From an uncultured Clostridia bacterium (lineage in GTDB: Bacteria; Bacillota; Clostridia; HGM11514), in the NCBI GenBank assembly GCA_934464705.1, contig CAKSKB010000021.1, positions 1 to 49,554 of the forward strand: 49,554 bases of DNA, in the 5' to 3' direction. Below are positions 22,914 to 31,349 of the stretch, piece after piece. Numbering within the stretch: the stretch's first letter is position 1; every line of letters begins with the position of its first letter. Both the position numbers and the translations under genes were made by a program. The notes under the pieces were generated by a model, which worked only from the letters and a program-made list of their open reading frames with translations, had not been told where the DNA came from and searched no databases.

Positions 22914-24284
22914 TTACAGGTCAATTTTGGGCATTTTGTCAAAGGATTTTTTAAGCTCCTCATCGCTCGGGATGTAATCGGTCATTTTGCCGTCGTTGTA
23001 GCTTTCGTAAGCATACATATCGAAGTAACCGGTTCCGGTAAGACCGAATACGATTGTTTTTTCCTCACCGGTTTCCTTGCACTTGAGCGCCTCATCGATT
23101 GCCGCCCTGATTGCATGACTGCTCTCAGGTGCCGGAAGAATTCCTTCGACACGGGCGAAGGTTTCAGCGGCTTCAAAAACGGAGGTCTGCTCAACCGACC
23201 TTGCCTCGATAAGTCCGTCATCATAAAGCTGAGAGAGAATGGAACTCATGCCATGATATCTGAGCCCTCCGGCGTGGTTCGGCGAAGGGATAAAGTCGCT
23301 GCCGAGGGTATACATCTTCGCAAGCGGGCAAACCATGCCGGTATCGCAGAAGTCGTACGCATATTTGCCGCGCGTCAGGCTCGGGCAGGACGCCGGCTCA
23401 ACCGCAATAAATCTGTAGTCCGCTTCTCCGCGAAGCTTTTCGCCCATGAACGGTGAGATAAGACCGCCGAGGTTGGAACCGCCTCCGGCGCATCCGATTA
23501 TGATATCGGGTTTTATACCGTACTTATCGAGAGCTGTTTTTGTTTCAAGCCCGATTACCGACTGATGCAGCAAAACCTGCGCAAGCACGCTGCCGAGGAC
23601 ATATCTGTAGCCCTCATTGGTAACCGCCGTTTCTACCGCCTCGGAAATTGCACAGCCGAGACTTCCGTTCGTCCCGGGGTGTTCGGCAAGAATCTTCTTT
23701 CCGACCTCGGTAAGGTTTGACGGCGAAGGTGTGACCGAAGCGCCGTAAGTTCTCATAACCTCACGCCTAAACGGCTTTTGTTCATACGAAACCTTAACCA
23801 TGAACACACGGCAGTCAAGGTCAAAATAAGAGCAAGCCATCGAAAGCGCCGTACCCCACTGCCCCGCACCCGTTTCGGTTGTAACTCCGCGGAGACCTTG
23901 CTTTTTGGCATAGTAAGCCTGGGCGATTGCGGAATTGAGTTTGTGGCTGCCGCTGGTATTGTTGCCTTCAAATTTATAATAAATCTTTGCCGGTGTACCG
24001 AGTTTTTTCTCCAAACAATACGCCCTAACCAGCGGCGACGGACGGTACATCTTATAAAAATCAACAATCTCGTCCGGAATATCGATGTAACGGTCGGTAT
24101 CGTTAAGCTCCTGTTCGGCAAGTTCACGACAGAAAACCTGCGAAAGTTCATCAAGAGTCATTGGCTTGAGAGTACCGGGATTCAGAAGCGGTGCCGGTTT
24201 GTTTTTCATGTCCGCACGGACATTATACCATTTTCTCGGAAGCTCGTTTTCTTCAAGATAAATTTTGTAGGGGATTTTTTCCAT
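22914..24284 (-). CDS. trpB: tryptophan synthase beta chain-like protein (TrpB2)
   Basis: A 456-residue pyridoxal-phosphate enzyme of the TrpB2 type, longer at the N-terminus than TrpB1. It shows YRPSPLVRAYCLEKKL (about 85-100), the PLP lysine in NNTSGSHKLNSA (about 111-122), ETGAGQWGTALS, the phosphate-binding GCAGGGSNLGGL and the C-terminal GLTGTGYFDM. TrpB2 makes tryptophan from indole and serine or salvages indole; no trpA is nearby, which is normal for TrpB2. ATG 24284 is 9 nt after AAGGAG; a longer frame from 24362 would read through the leader hairpin and is rejected. The leader carries an unusual attenuator-like region. Confidence 0.92.
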   Translation of the reverse strand: MEKIPYKIYLEENELPRKWYNVRADMKNKPAPLLNPGTLKPMTLDELSQVFCRELAEQELNDTDRYIDIPDEIVDFYKMYRPSPLVRAYCLEKKLGTPAKIYYKFEGNNTSGSHKLNSAIAQAYYAKKQGLRGVTTETGAGQWGTALSMACSYFDLDCRVFMVKVSYEQKPFRREVMRTYGASVTPSPSNLTEVGKKILAEHPGTNGSLGCAISEAVETAVTNEGYRYVLGSVLAQVLLHQSVIGLETKTALDKYGIKPDIIIGCAGGGSNLGGLISPFMGEKLRGEADYRFIAVEPASCPSLTRGKYAYDFCDTGMVCPLAKMYTLGSDFIPSPNHAGGLRYHGMSSILSQLYDDGLIEARSVEQTSVFEAAETFARVEGILPAPESSHAIRAAIDEALKCKETGEEKTIVFGLTGTGYFDMYAYESYNDGKMTDYIPSDEELKKSFDKMPKIDL

Positions 24285-24315
24285 GTCAATACACTCCTTA
24301 AATTTTATTTTGGAG

Positions 24316-24430
24316 AAAAACAAAAATCTCAGACAACATACGGTCTGAGATTGAAAATACAAAACTATACAATTATACCTATTCTCAGCTCGTCTGTCTC
24401 GTCAATTCTTATCTGTTCTCATCTAATCTG
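24316..24430 (-). promoter_or_regulatory. TRAP-like NAG-repeat array and terminator in the trpB2 leader
   Basis: From the expected transcription start (about 24430) to 24378 the minus strand reads as eleven triplets: CAG, TAG, GAG, CAG, AAG, TTG, GAG, CAG, GAG, GAG, TAG. Spacers are 2 nt except one of 1 nt. Six are canonical (G/U)AG. A 10-bp terminator stem follows (AATCTCAGAC 24352-24343 with 24334-24325, then TTTGTTTTT). CTGAGA inside the array (24388-24383) can pair with TCTCAG of the terminator's first arm (24350-24345), an antiterminator overlapping the array. This is the architecture of TRAP-controlled trp leaders. No T-box motif is seen. Confidence 0.45.
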
Positions 24431-24435
24431 TTTAC

Positions 24436-24464
24436 AGTATAGCACAAAAAATATTTATTGTCAA
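24436..24464 (-). promoter_or_regulatory. promoter of trpB2
   Basis: Minus-strand TTGACA (24464-24459), 17 bp, TATACT (24441-24436), giving a leader of about 145 nt. Confidence 0.8.
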
Positions 24465-24932
24465 TTATAAAATTTTAACCAATTTGGCACGCCTGTAGCC
24501 TCTTGATGTGTTGATTTCGCACACAGAAAACCCATTTGCCCTGTAAAGCCTTACAAGATTCTTTGCACTGAGGGAGGTATGGAGCGAAATTTCGGTGCAG
24601 CCGTTTTTCACAGCCTCGCCGACTGCAAAATCAAGCAGCGCCTTGCCTATTCCGCTGCGGTGAAGCGACGGGTCGACCGCAAATCGGCTGAGGTAAGCCC
24701 CGCCGTTTTTGAAATCAAGGCGCAGCGTACCCGAAAGCCTGCCATTAACCTCCGCTGCAAGCACGCACTTCTTGCGTATATCGTCCGAAACCTCGCTTTC
24801 CGTTTCGAAAAGAGCGGAAGGCGGACTCGAAAGGCAGCCGTTTTCCATATATATAAGGAAAGCGTCATGAATTATGCGCAATATTTCAGGAATATCGCAA
24901 TCTTTGGCGCGTCTGACAACTATGCCCTTCAT
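24465..24932 (-). CDS. GNAT-family N-acetyltransferase
   Basis: A 155-residue acetyltransferase of the GNAT fold, with the acetyl-CoA motif A visible as LSRFAVDPSLHRSGIGKALL (about 90-109; R/Q-x-x-G-x-G/A form RSGIG). Later KNLVRLYRANGFSVCEIN fits motif B. It begins 10 nt after argF in what looks like an argD-argF-GNAT operon. That placement raises the possibility of a role in arginine metabolism (such as glutamate or ornithine acetylation), but the sequence is a generic GNAT and the substrate is not known. Its stop codon is followed at once by the trpB2 promoter. Confidence 0.82.
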   Translation of the reverse strand: MKGIVVRRAKDCDIPEILRIIHDAFLIYMENGCLSSPPSALFETESEVSDDIRKKCVLAAEVNGRLSGTLRLDFKNGGAYLSRFAVDPSLHRSGIGKALLDFAVGEAVKNGCTEISLHTSLSAKNLVRLYRANGFSVCEINTSRGYRRAKLVKIL

Positions 24933-24942
24933 TTCAGAAACC

Positions 24943-25863
24943 TCAATCGCCCATCGTAAGAGCCATTACCGCTTTCTGCACATGCAGACGGTTCTCCGCT
25001 TCATCGAATATAACGGAGTGCGGCCCGTCGATAACGCCTTCCGTCACCTCATATCCCCTGTACGCCGGAAGGCAATGCATGAACACCGCTTCGGAATCCG
25101 CCAGAGAAAACAGTTTTTCATCGATGGTATAGCCCTCGAAATCCTTAATTCTCTTAGCCTTTTCCTCCTCCTGCCCCATGCTGACCCATGTATCGGTATA
25201 AACAACATCGGCATTTTTTATAGCGCTTTCGGGGTCATTGGAAACATCGATGACCGCCCCGGTAAGCTTAGCGTCCTCCTTGGCGTTTTCAACGATTTCG
25301 GCATTGCATTCATAGCCCTTAGGTGACGCAACGGACACATCCATTCCCACCTTTGCGCCGGCATACATCAACGAATGAGCCATGTTGTTTCCGTCGCCTA
25401 TATACGCAAGCTTAAGCCCTTTAAGTCTGCCCTTGTGCTCAAAAGCGGTGAAAATATCGGTCAGCGCCTGGCAGGGGTGCAGAAGGTCGGTAAGACCGTT
25501 TATTATGGAAATAGAGCCGTATTTCGCCAAATCCTCAACATCGCTCTGCTCGAAAGTTCTTATCATTATGCCGTCAAGATACCTCGAAAGGACATTCGCC
25601 GTATCATAAATCGACTCGCCCCGACCGAGCTGAATATCATTCGAGGAAAGGAACAGCGCATGACCGCCCAGCTGATACATGCCCGTTTCAAAGGAAACCC
25701 TGGTTCTTGTGGACGATTTTGAAAAAATCATGCCCATAGATTTGCCGGCAAGAATTTTATGCTCAATACCTGCCTTAAGCTTCGCCTTAAGGTCGGCTGC
25801 GGTATCAAGAATTTTTTCAACCTCGTCAACGCTGAGGTCGTGAATCGAAAGTAAATGCTTCAT
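24943..25863 (-). CDS. argF: ornithine carbamoyltransferase
   Basis: Forms citrulline from ornithine and carbamoyl phosphate. The 306-residue protein has the carbamoyl-phosphate motif SSTRTRVSFE (about 51-60), GRGESIYDTANVLSRYLDG, the HPCQALTDIFT motif (about 129-139) and the ornithine-binding HCLPAYRGYEV (about 264-274), plus DTWVSMGQEEE. Length and motifs fit argF/OTC, not aspartate transcarbamylase (HCLPA rather than HPLPR). ATG 25863 overlaps the argD stop in ATGA, so translation is coupled. Confidence 0.95.
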   Translation of the reverse strand: MKHLLSIHDLSVDEVEKILDTAADLKAKLKAGIEHKILAGKSMGMIFSKSSTRTRVSFETGMYQLGGHALFLSSNDIQLGRGESIYDTANVLSRYLDGIMIRTFEQSDVEDLAKYGSISIINGLTDLLHPCQALTDIFTAFEHKGRLKGLKLAYIGDGNNMAHSLMYAGAKVGMDVSVASPKGYECNAEIVENAKEDAKLTGAVIDVSNDPESAIKNADVVYTDTWVSMGQEEEKAKRIKDFEGYTIDEKLFSLADSEAVFMHCLPAYRGYEVTEGVIDGPHSVIFDEAENRLHVQKAVMALTMGD

Positions 25864-27077
25864 AAATCTTCATCCTCCAGTATTTCGGTAAATTTGCGCA
25901 GGAACAAATCTGCGTCTTCCTTTGTGATAATAAGCGGCGGAACAAGCCTTATAACGGAACCTCCGGCGGAGCCTGCAACCACGCCTTTTGCCAGAAGCTT
26001 TGTTATAATTTTCTTGAATTTCGGCGTTTCGACGCCTATCATAAGCCCGAAACCGCGCACATCGGTGATAATCGGATACTTTTTTTTCAGCTTAATAAGT
26101 TCGTCTTTTATATAAGAGCCGACAACCCTTGAGTTTTCAACAAGACCTCTTTTTTCGATAATATCAAAAACCGTCAGCCCCGCCTTGCACGCAAATGCAT
26201 TTCCGCCGAAGGTTCCGCCGTGGTCGCCCGGCTCAAAAGCCTTTGCGGCAAAATCCTTTGCGCAGCAGCAGCTTATCGGTATGCCGCCGCCCAACGCCTT
26301 CGCCAGCGTGAACACATCAGGCTCAACCCCTATTGTCTGATAAGCAAAGAGGCTGCCCGTTCTGCCCATGCCCGTCTGAACCTCATCAAATATAAGCAAA
26401 GCGTCCGTTTCCGAGCAAAGCCTTCTCATCTCAAGAGCGAACTCGTGAGTCATCGCATGAATACCGCTTTCCCCCTGAACGGGCTCCGCAATGCAGGCGC
26501 AGACATCACCGTCTGCAAACTCACGCCGCAGCGCTTCGGTATCGTTAATATCTATATGCACAAACCCGGGGATAAGCGGACGGTAAGGTTTTTGGTACTT
26601 TTCCTGACCGGTTGCGGCAACGGTCGCAAGGGTTCTGCCGTGAAACGAATTATTCAATGCAATAATTTTGGTCTTTCCGCTGCCCTTTTTGTACTGATAT
26701 ATTTTCGCAAGCTTTATTGCGCACTCGTTCGCCTCCGCTCCGCTGTTTGCAAAGTAAACTTTGTCCGCACACGAATTTTTGCATATTTTTTCAGCCAAAA
26801 GGCTCTGCGGCTCAACATAGTAAAGATTTGAGGTGTGAAGCACCCTCGTTTTCATAAATTCGCACATGGTATCGGTGAACTCTTTGTTACCGTACCCGAC
26901 GGCATTCACCGCAATACCTGCAAAAAAGTCAAGATACCGCTTGCCTTCGGTATCGGTAAGGTATGCTCCGTCGCCGCTTTCAAAGCACACATTTGTGCGC
27001 TCGCCAAACACATTCATAAAATATTTTTTATCAAGTTCTTTGATTTTCTGTATATCCACATCGGTCACCCAATTCAT
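25860..27077 (-). CDS. argD: acetylornithine aminotransferase
   Basis: A 405-residue class III PLP aminotransferase that makes N-acetylornithine in arginine synthesis. Motifs: YLDFFAGIAVNAVGYGN (about 48-64), NSGAEANECAIKLAK (about 106-120), NSFHGRTLATVAATGQ, FDEVQTGMGRTG (about 219-230), the PLP lysine in TLAKALGGGIPIS (about 248-260), and GDHGGTFGGNAFAC. First gene of argD-argF-GNAT. No strong ribosome site lies before ATG 27077, and a GTG a few codons in (after GGGTGA) is an alternative start. No clear ARG box was found upstream. Confidence 0.92.
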   Translation of the reverse strand: MNWVTDVDIQKIKELDKKYFMNVFGERTNVCFESGDGAYLTDTEGKRYLDFFAGIAVNAVGYGNKEFTDTMCEFMKTRVLHTSNLYYVEPQSLLAEKICKNSCADKVYFANSGAEANECAIKLAKIYQYKKGSGKTKIIALNNSFHGRTLATVAATGQEKYQKPYRPLIPGFVHIDINDTEALRREFADGDVCACIAEPVQGESGIHAMTHEFALEMRRLCSETDALLIFDEVQTGMGRTGSLFAYQTIGVEPDVFTLAKALGGGIPISCCCAKDFAAKAFEPGDHGGTFGGNAFACKAGLTVFDIIEKRGLVENSRVVGSYIKDELIKLKKKYPIITDVRGFGLMIGVETPKFKKIITKLLAKGVVAGSAGGSVIRLVPPLIITKEDADLFLRKFTEILEDEDL

Positions 27078-27137
27078 AAATATGTATATATTTTAACACT
27101 TTGTGCATAAAAATGCAATAGCATTTATGTATCAACT

Positions 27138-27932
27138 TTATAAGTTTACCGACGAACATTTGGGGATTTTGACGGGTTTCCCGTCTTTTCTTATCCACAC
27201 ATCGATATTCGACGGATTTTCGATTACATCCTCATCGTATGTCATTCTGAGATTTTTTTGGGCCGTCAGATAGTCGCAAAGTTCAATATTCGTTGCATAC
27301 CAAATGCTGCCGATATCGGTAATTCTTTTGAAACATCTTTCAAGTTCTGCCCATTTTTCCTCGCTGTCAAGCTCATAGCTGTGACCCCAGACATAAAAGC
27401 ACATACCCTTCCGCCACGGATTTTTAACAGATTTTTCAAAATCATTGATTTTTTCCGCAAACAGATTATGGTGACAGGTTGATTTAAGCCGCATAAAATC
27501 CTCCGGAACATTAAATCCGTCATACTGTGTTGTTCTTGAATAAACAATTCCGCAGTTTTTTGCAATTTCAATCACTTGGCCGCTGTATGCACCGAAAGGA
27601 TAAGCCATTCCCCGAACCGGATATCCTACAAGGCGTTCAAGCGCCGTTCTGTCGCCGGCTATTTCCTTGTAAACCGTATCCGGTGCACAGAGGTTCGGGA
27701 ACGGGTGCGTCACGGTATGCACCGCAACCTCGTGCCCCTTATAAAGTTCCCTTACCTCATCGGCGCAGACGAAATTCTCTTCTCCGAGCCTTCCGCTGTT
27801 GAGGTTAAATGTACCCTTTATTCCGTACCTGTTCATAAGCGCCACAAGGCGGCGGTCCTCAATTTTACCGTCGTCATAACTCATTGTGAACACATGGTCG
27901 CAGCCGTTTTTAAAAATGTTGTAAGTAATCAT
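27138..27932 (-). CDS. polysaccharide deacetylase (NodB-like)
   Basis: A 264-residue carbohydrate esterase family 4 protein. It has the NodB motifs: TMSYDDGKIEDRRL (about 16-29, catalytic/metal Asp-Asp), a HTVTHPFPNL motif (about 69-78, metal His residues) and GMAYPFGAYSG. There is no signal peptide, so it acts inside the cell or on a soluble substrate. ATG 27932 has GAGGAG 9 nt before it and overlaps the queH stop codon in ATGA; a longer frame to 28010 is only the overlap. Last gene of a coupled four-gene run. The substrate is unknown. Confidence 0.85.
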   Translation of the reverse strand: MITYNIFKNGCDHVFTMSYDDGKIEDRRLVALMNRYGIKGTFNLNSGRLGEENFVCADEVRELYKGHEVAVHTVTHPFPNLCAPDTVYKEIAGDRTALERLVGYPVRGMAYPFGAYSGQVIEIAKNCGIVYSRTTQYDGFNVPEDFMRLKSTCHHNLFAEKINDFEKSVKNPWRKGMCFYVWGHSYELDSEEKWAELERCFKRITDIGSIWYATNIELCDYLTAQKNLRMTYDEDVIENPSNIDVWIRKDGKPVKIPKCSSVNL

Positions 27933-28525
27933 TTTTTTACACTCCTCAAAGAAAATATGCACCCGCAGTAGTTTTGCCTGTAAATTCCGTATATTTCGGA
28001 CAGCTCGCACGAACGCTTGTAGCCGCCCCGCTTTTTAAAATCCGCCCAGAGATTGGGGATTCCGTATTTTTCCGACGCTTCGCAGCACACCTCATTCAGA
28101 ACCTCCGCATTTTTGTGCGGACTTATCGAAAGCGTGGTTGTGAAAAAGTCGAAACCGTGCTCTTTGGCGTATTCCGCCGTTTTGAAGAGCCGAAGCCTAA
28201 AACACTCGAGGCACCGCCTGCCGCCTTCAGGTTCTGCTTCAAGCCCCTTTGCGGCTTTATAAAATTCGGCATTGTCATATCCGACCGAAACCTCCGAAAT
28301 CCCCAATGCTTCGCACAGCCTTTTCTGCTCGCCTTCCCTCATGTAAAACTCCTCGGGAGGGTAGATATTTGGGTTATAATAAAGAACCGTTATATCAAAA
28401 TACTCCTTGAGATATTCCAGAACATAGGTCGAGCATGGCGCACAGCAGGAGTGAAGCAGAAGCTTTTTTCTGCCGCCGAGGTTTTCGAGCTGGTTATCCA
28501 GCATAAGCTGGTAATTCACCTTCAT
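27929..28525 (-). CDS. queH: epoxyqueuosine reductase QueH
   Basis: A 198-residue QueH (former DUF208) protein that converts epoxyqueuosine to queuosine in tRNA wobble position 34 in organisms lacking QueG. It has the iron-binding cysteines: HSCCAPCSTYVLEYL (about 26-40), GRRCLECFRLRL (about 101-112), and later cysteines in YKRSCELSEIYGIYRQNYCG. The N-terminus MKVNYQLMLDNQLENL is typical. ATG 28525 overlaps the stop of the preceding gene (ATGA); the GTG 15 nt upstream is less likely. Cotranscribed with unrelated genes. Confidence 0.93.
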   Translation of the reverse strand: MKVNYQLMLDNQLENLGGRKKLLLHSCCAPCSTYVLEYLKEYFDITVLYYNPNIYPPEEFYMREGEQKRLCEALGISEVSVGYDNAEFYKAAKGLEAEPEGGRRCLECFRLRLFKTAEYAKEHGFDFFTTTLSISPHKNAEVLNEVCCEASEKYGIPNLWADFKKRGGYKRSCELSEIYGIYRQNYCGCIFSLRSVKK

Positions 28526-29721
28526 CGAAAAATCCCCCACGGCACCTCCGAAGAATTAAGCTGCGCAAAATTTATATGAACCGCTCTGTTTTCTGCGTCC
28601 CATGAGATTTCCGCACCGCAGGCAAGAAGATTGTGAATGTTGATGAGCGTGTAGCCTTCAATTCCGCCGAGAGATTCAATCATATACCCGAAGTTGCCTA
28701 TGTAAGCCTTTGTCGGGGTGGTTGTGATATTAAAATAATGCTTGCCGACATCACCCGGCGCACACCTCACAACCGGCACGGGATACTGTATAATCTTGTT
28801 GTGATTAAGGTTAATCGTAACGGTGTTCCGCACCCTGTCACAGTCAACATCAAAACCGTAATTCTGTAAATCCTCTGCGCAGATGAATGTATATCCCCTG
28901 TAATTGAACGAAGGAATCGCAAAGTTATTAATATAGGTAACAATATCCGAATAAGTTGTTTCGCCGAGAACCGCACCGCCGACCGAAATACCCGAAACGG
29001 CAGTTGACGCAACATGATTTGCCCCGAAAACAGCAACTGCGTCACCCGTGCCGAGCTGCCCGTGGTTATTAAAATCAAGGGTGTAGTAATAATCGGGAAC
29101 ATACTCCGTAAATACATCGCCCGAGGGAGTGATTCCTGCAAAGAGCGCACGGGTCTTTACACCCTCCGAGTACACCTCGTTGTATGCGGCGGTTTTGAAA
29201 TCGTCCGCAAACCAGGTGCCGCTATGCTCCGAAACACCGCTTGCAACAAGCACAGGCGATGAATACACCGCACCGCCGACGCCCCAAAGCGAAGCATTGC
29301 CAACACCGTAGAGTTCACCGTTTGATTTAAGATATAAAAATCCGTCGGCGCTCATTTTGAAATTTATACAATCGTCCGCAACCTTAAGCGGAGCATTGTC
29401 GCCTTCCCATGCATAAAGCGAACCGTCGTTTTTGAGCACGCCGAAAGTGTTCATAACGCTGTCACGGAAGTTGTTTTTGTCGCACACATCAAAGCTTTTA
29501 ACATCATCAAAAAGCTTTTCGGGAGAAAGCAAATCGCCGTTTGTACCCTTGTAACCTATATATCCCCAACCCCAGAGCGAATCGTCGTCTTTTTTCAAAA
29601 GAACCGCCGAACCCGAGGAGGCTATACGGCTTTCGGAACCTTTGTATCTGTCGGCATAAACCGCCGAACCTATAAGCGTGAGCGCAGTGACGGCAATGAC
29701 CGCCGCAAAAATTTTTTTCAT
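28522..29721 (-). CDS. secreted RCC1-like / stalk-domain protein
   Basis: A 399-residue exported protein. An N-terminal signal peptide (MKKIFAAVIAVTALTLIGSA, cleavage near AVYA-D) is followed by repeats of the RCC1/beta-propeller type (DDDSLWGWGYIGYKG, VLKNDGSLYAWEGD, MSADGFLYLKSNGELYGVGN, FNNHGQLGTGD). The C-terminal part (INNFAIPSFNYRGYTFICAE ... and ISWDAENRAVHI) resembles the copper-amine-oxidase-like 'stalk' domain of cell-surface proteins in Clostridia. It is probably an envelope or surface protein of unknown function. Its start overlaps the MATE stop codon, and its stop overlaps the queH start. Confidence 0.75.
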   Translation of the reverse strand: MKKIFAAVIAVTALTLIGSAVYADRYKGSESRIASSGSAVLLKKDDDSLWGWGYIGYKGTNGDLLSPEKLFDDVKSFDVCDKNNFRDSVMNTFGVLKNDGSLYAWEGDNAPLKVADDCINFKMSADGFLYLKSNGELYGVGNASLWGVGGAVYSSPVLVASGVSEHSGTWFADDFKTAAYNEVYSEGVKTRALFAGITPSGDVFTEYVPDYYYTLDFNNHGQLGTGDAVAVFGANHVASTAVSGISVGGAVLGETTYSDIVTYINNFAIPSFNYRGYTFICAEDLQNYGFDVDCDRVRNTVTINLNHNKIIQYPVPVVRCAPGDVGKHYFNITTTPTKAYIGNFGYMIESLGGIEGYTLINIHNLLACGAEISWDAENRAVHINFAQLNSSEVPWGIFR

Positions 29722-31088
29722 GATAAATCTCCGTTCGTCTGAATTTTATTCCTGAATTTTTTATAGCATACAATCATCATAATGACCAGCACAAATGCGG
29801 TAAGAAACCATGTTGCCGGGTAGATTGCCATAAGGGTCATGTAATCTTTGTGGTGCCTGAAATATGCGAAAACATATATAAGCCTTAAAACGCACACACC
29901 GAAAATACTTTGAAGCATCGGAAGGAGCGACCTCCCCATACCTCGGAGCGCACCGACTGTTATGTTCATAACCGCCGCAAAGATGTGCATTGTGCACATG
30001 ATAATATACCGTTTTGACGCAAAATCTACCGCTGCAGGGTCATTGGGAATGAAAAATCCTATAGCAATAAACCTAAGCGGAAGCATTACGGCAACAAACA
30101 CGATTTCAAGAGCAAAAGCGGAAGCAAGGCAAAGAAGCCACGATTTCAGGATTCTCTGCGATTTTTTTGCGCCGTAATTCTGCCCCACAAATGTTATGCA
30201 GCTTTGCATAAATCCGTCCATTGCAACCATCTGTATGCCCTCGATGTTCTGAGAGGCGGTGTTCCCTGCGATTGCCGCAGCACCGAAGCTGTTGATTGAC
30301 GACTGCATTATAATGTTTGAAATTGAAAACATCGCCGATTGCACGCAGGCCGGCAGACCTATTGCGCAGATTTTGCCGAGTTCCGTCCTTGTAAAACCAA
30401 TCTTTTTTATGTAAATTCTGCAGCAGGTCGGACTTTTAAGCAAATCGCGCATAACAAGCGCAGCTGAAACAAGGTTTGAAATAACCGTTGCAATCGCAAC
30501 CCCGGCAACCGACAGCCTAAAAACAATAACCAGCAGAAGGTTAAGCAAAATGTTGATAATTCCGCCCGCACCAAGGTAGAGCATCGGACGCTTCGTGTCG
30601 CCTATCGTGCGCATTACGGCGCTGCCGAAATTGTAAAGCATCATGACCGGCGTTCCGACGAAATAAATTTTAAGATAGAGCCTTGAAAGCGGCAGAACCT
30701 CTTTCGGAACCTTCATAAGCTTCAGCGCCGGACCTGCAACAAAAAATCCCAGCGCCCCGACGATAAAGCCGAGCAGCAGCGAAATTGCAATCGAGGCGTG
30801 GGCGTATTTCCCGGCTTTTTCAAATTCCCTCGAGCCGATTGACTGCGAAATCATAACCGTTGCGCCGATTGAAAGCCCGATAAGCCCGTTAACCAGAAGA
30901 TTAATAATCGTGGCTGTCGAACCCACCCCCGCCAGGGCGCGGCTGCCGTCAAATCTGCCGACAACGACCGAATCCATCATGTTGAACCCCAGCTGAAGCA
31001 TACCTGCCGCCATAAGCGGCAGCGAAAACTTGAATATTTTAAGCAATAAAGGGCCTTCCGTCACATCAAACCCTTTTGACTCACCCAT
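29718..31088 (-). CDS. MATE-family efflux transporter
   Basis: A 456-residue integral membrane protein with about 12 hydrophobic segments, built as two six-helix halves, typical of the DinF/NorM-like MATE family. Landmarks: LPLMAAGMLQLGFNMMDSVV (about 24-43), VGRFDGSRALAGVG and the second-half QNIEGIQMVAMDGFMQSCITF. MATE pumps export cationic drugs or metabolites using Na+ or H+. It is full length, unlike the broken MATE-like gene at 45889-46831. First gene of a coupled operon with the secreted protein, queH and the deacetylase; a DnaA-box cluster lies upstream. Confidence 0.92.
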   Translation of the reverse strand: MGESKGFDVTEGPLLLKIFKFSLPLMAAGMLQLGFNMMDSVVVGRFDGSRALAGVGSTATIINLLVNGLIGLSIGATVMISQSIGSREFEKAGKYAHASIAISLLLGFIVGALGFFVAGPALKLMKVPKEVLPLSRLYLKIYFVGTPVMMLYNFGSAVMRTIGDTKRPMLYLGAGGIINILLNLLLVIVFRLSVAGVAIATVISNLVSAALVMRDLLKSPTCCRIYIKKIGFTRTELGKICAIGLPACVQSAMFSISNIIMQSSINSFGAAAIAGNTASQNIEGIQMVAMDGFMQSCITFVGQNYGAKKSQRILKSWLLCLASAFALEIVFVAVMLPLRFIAIGFFIPNDPAAVDFASKRYIIMCTMHIFAAVMNITVGALRGMGRSLLPMLQSIFGVCVLRLIYVFAYFRHHKDYMTLMAIYPATWFLTAFVLVIMMIVCYKKFRNKIQTNGDLS

Positions 31089-31220
31089 TTTAACATCTCC
31101 GTTTTACCAATATATAAGAATTATATCATCAATACAAATATAAGTCAAGAACAATGTTGATAATTATATTATGTAAACTCATTTTCACCATAATCCGCCG
31201 TTTTTTGGAGTTCCGTAAAA

Positions 31221-31292
31221 TGTGGATAAAGTGCATAACTTTGTGAATAACCCGAGTTTAGGGGCTTTTTTGCCTTCATAAAATGTGGATAA
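31221..31292. promoter_or_regulatory. helically spaced DnaA-box cluster
   Basis: TGTGGATAA (31221-31229), TGTGAATAA (31242-31250) and TGTGGATAA (31284-31292) are perfect or near-perfect DnaA boxes in one orientation, with starts 21 and 42 bp apart; a weaker one (GTGCATAA, 31231-31238) lies between. An AT-rich stretch (31105-31175) is adjacent. The rest of the 261-bp gap (31089-31349) holds nothing else recognised. Confidence 0.6.
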
Positions 31293-31349
31293 CCCAAAAC
31301 CTGTAATGATTATGTAAACACTCTGCAAAATAAACGGCAGTTATGTAAC

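Noticed and set aside
24285..24430. T-box riboswitch upstream of trpB2
   Set aside because: No UGGN-containing T-box sequence and the leader is too short for the stem I structure.
31105..31292. Chromosomal oriC
   Set aside because: Only three or four boxes and no dnaA, dnaN or other origin genes nearby; a DnaA-binding regulatory or titration site is more likely.
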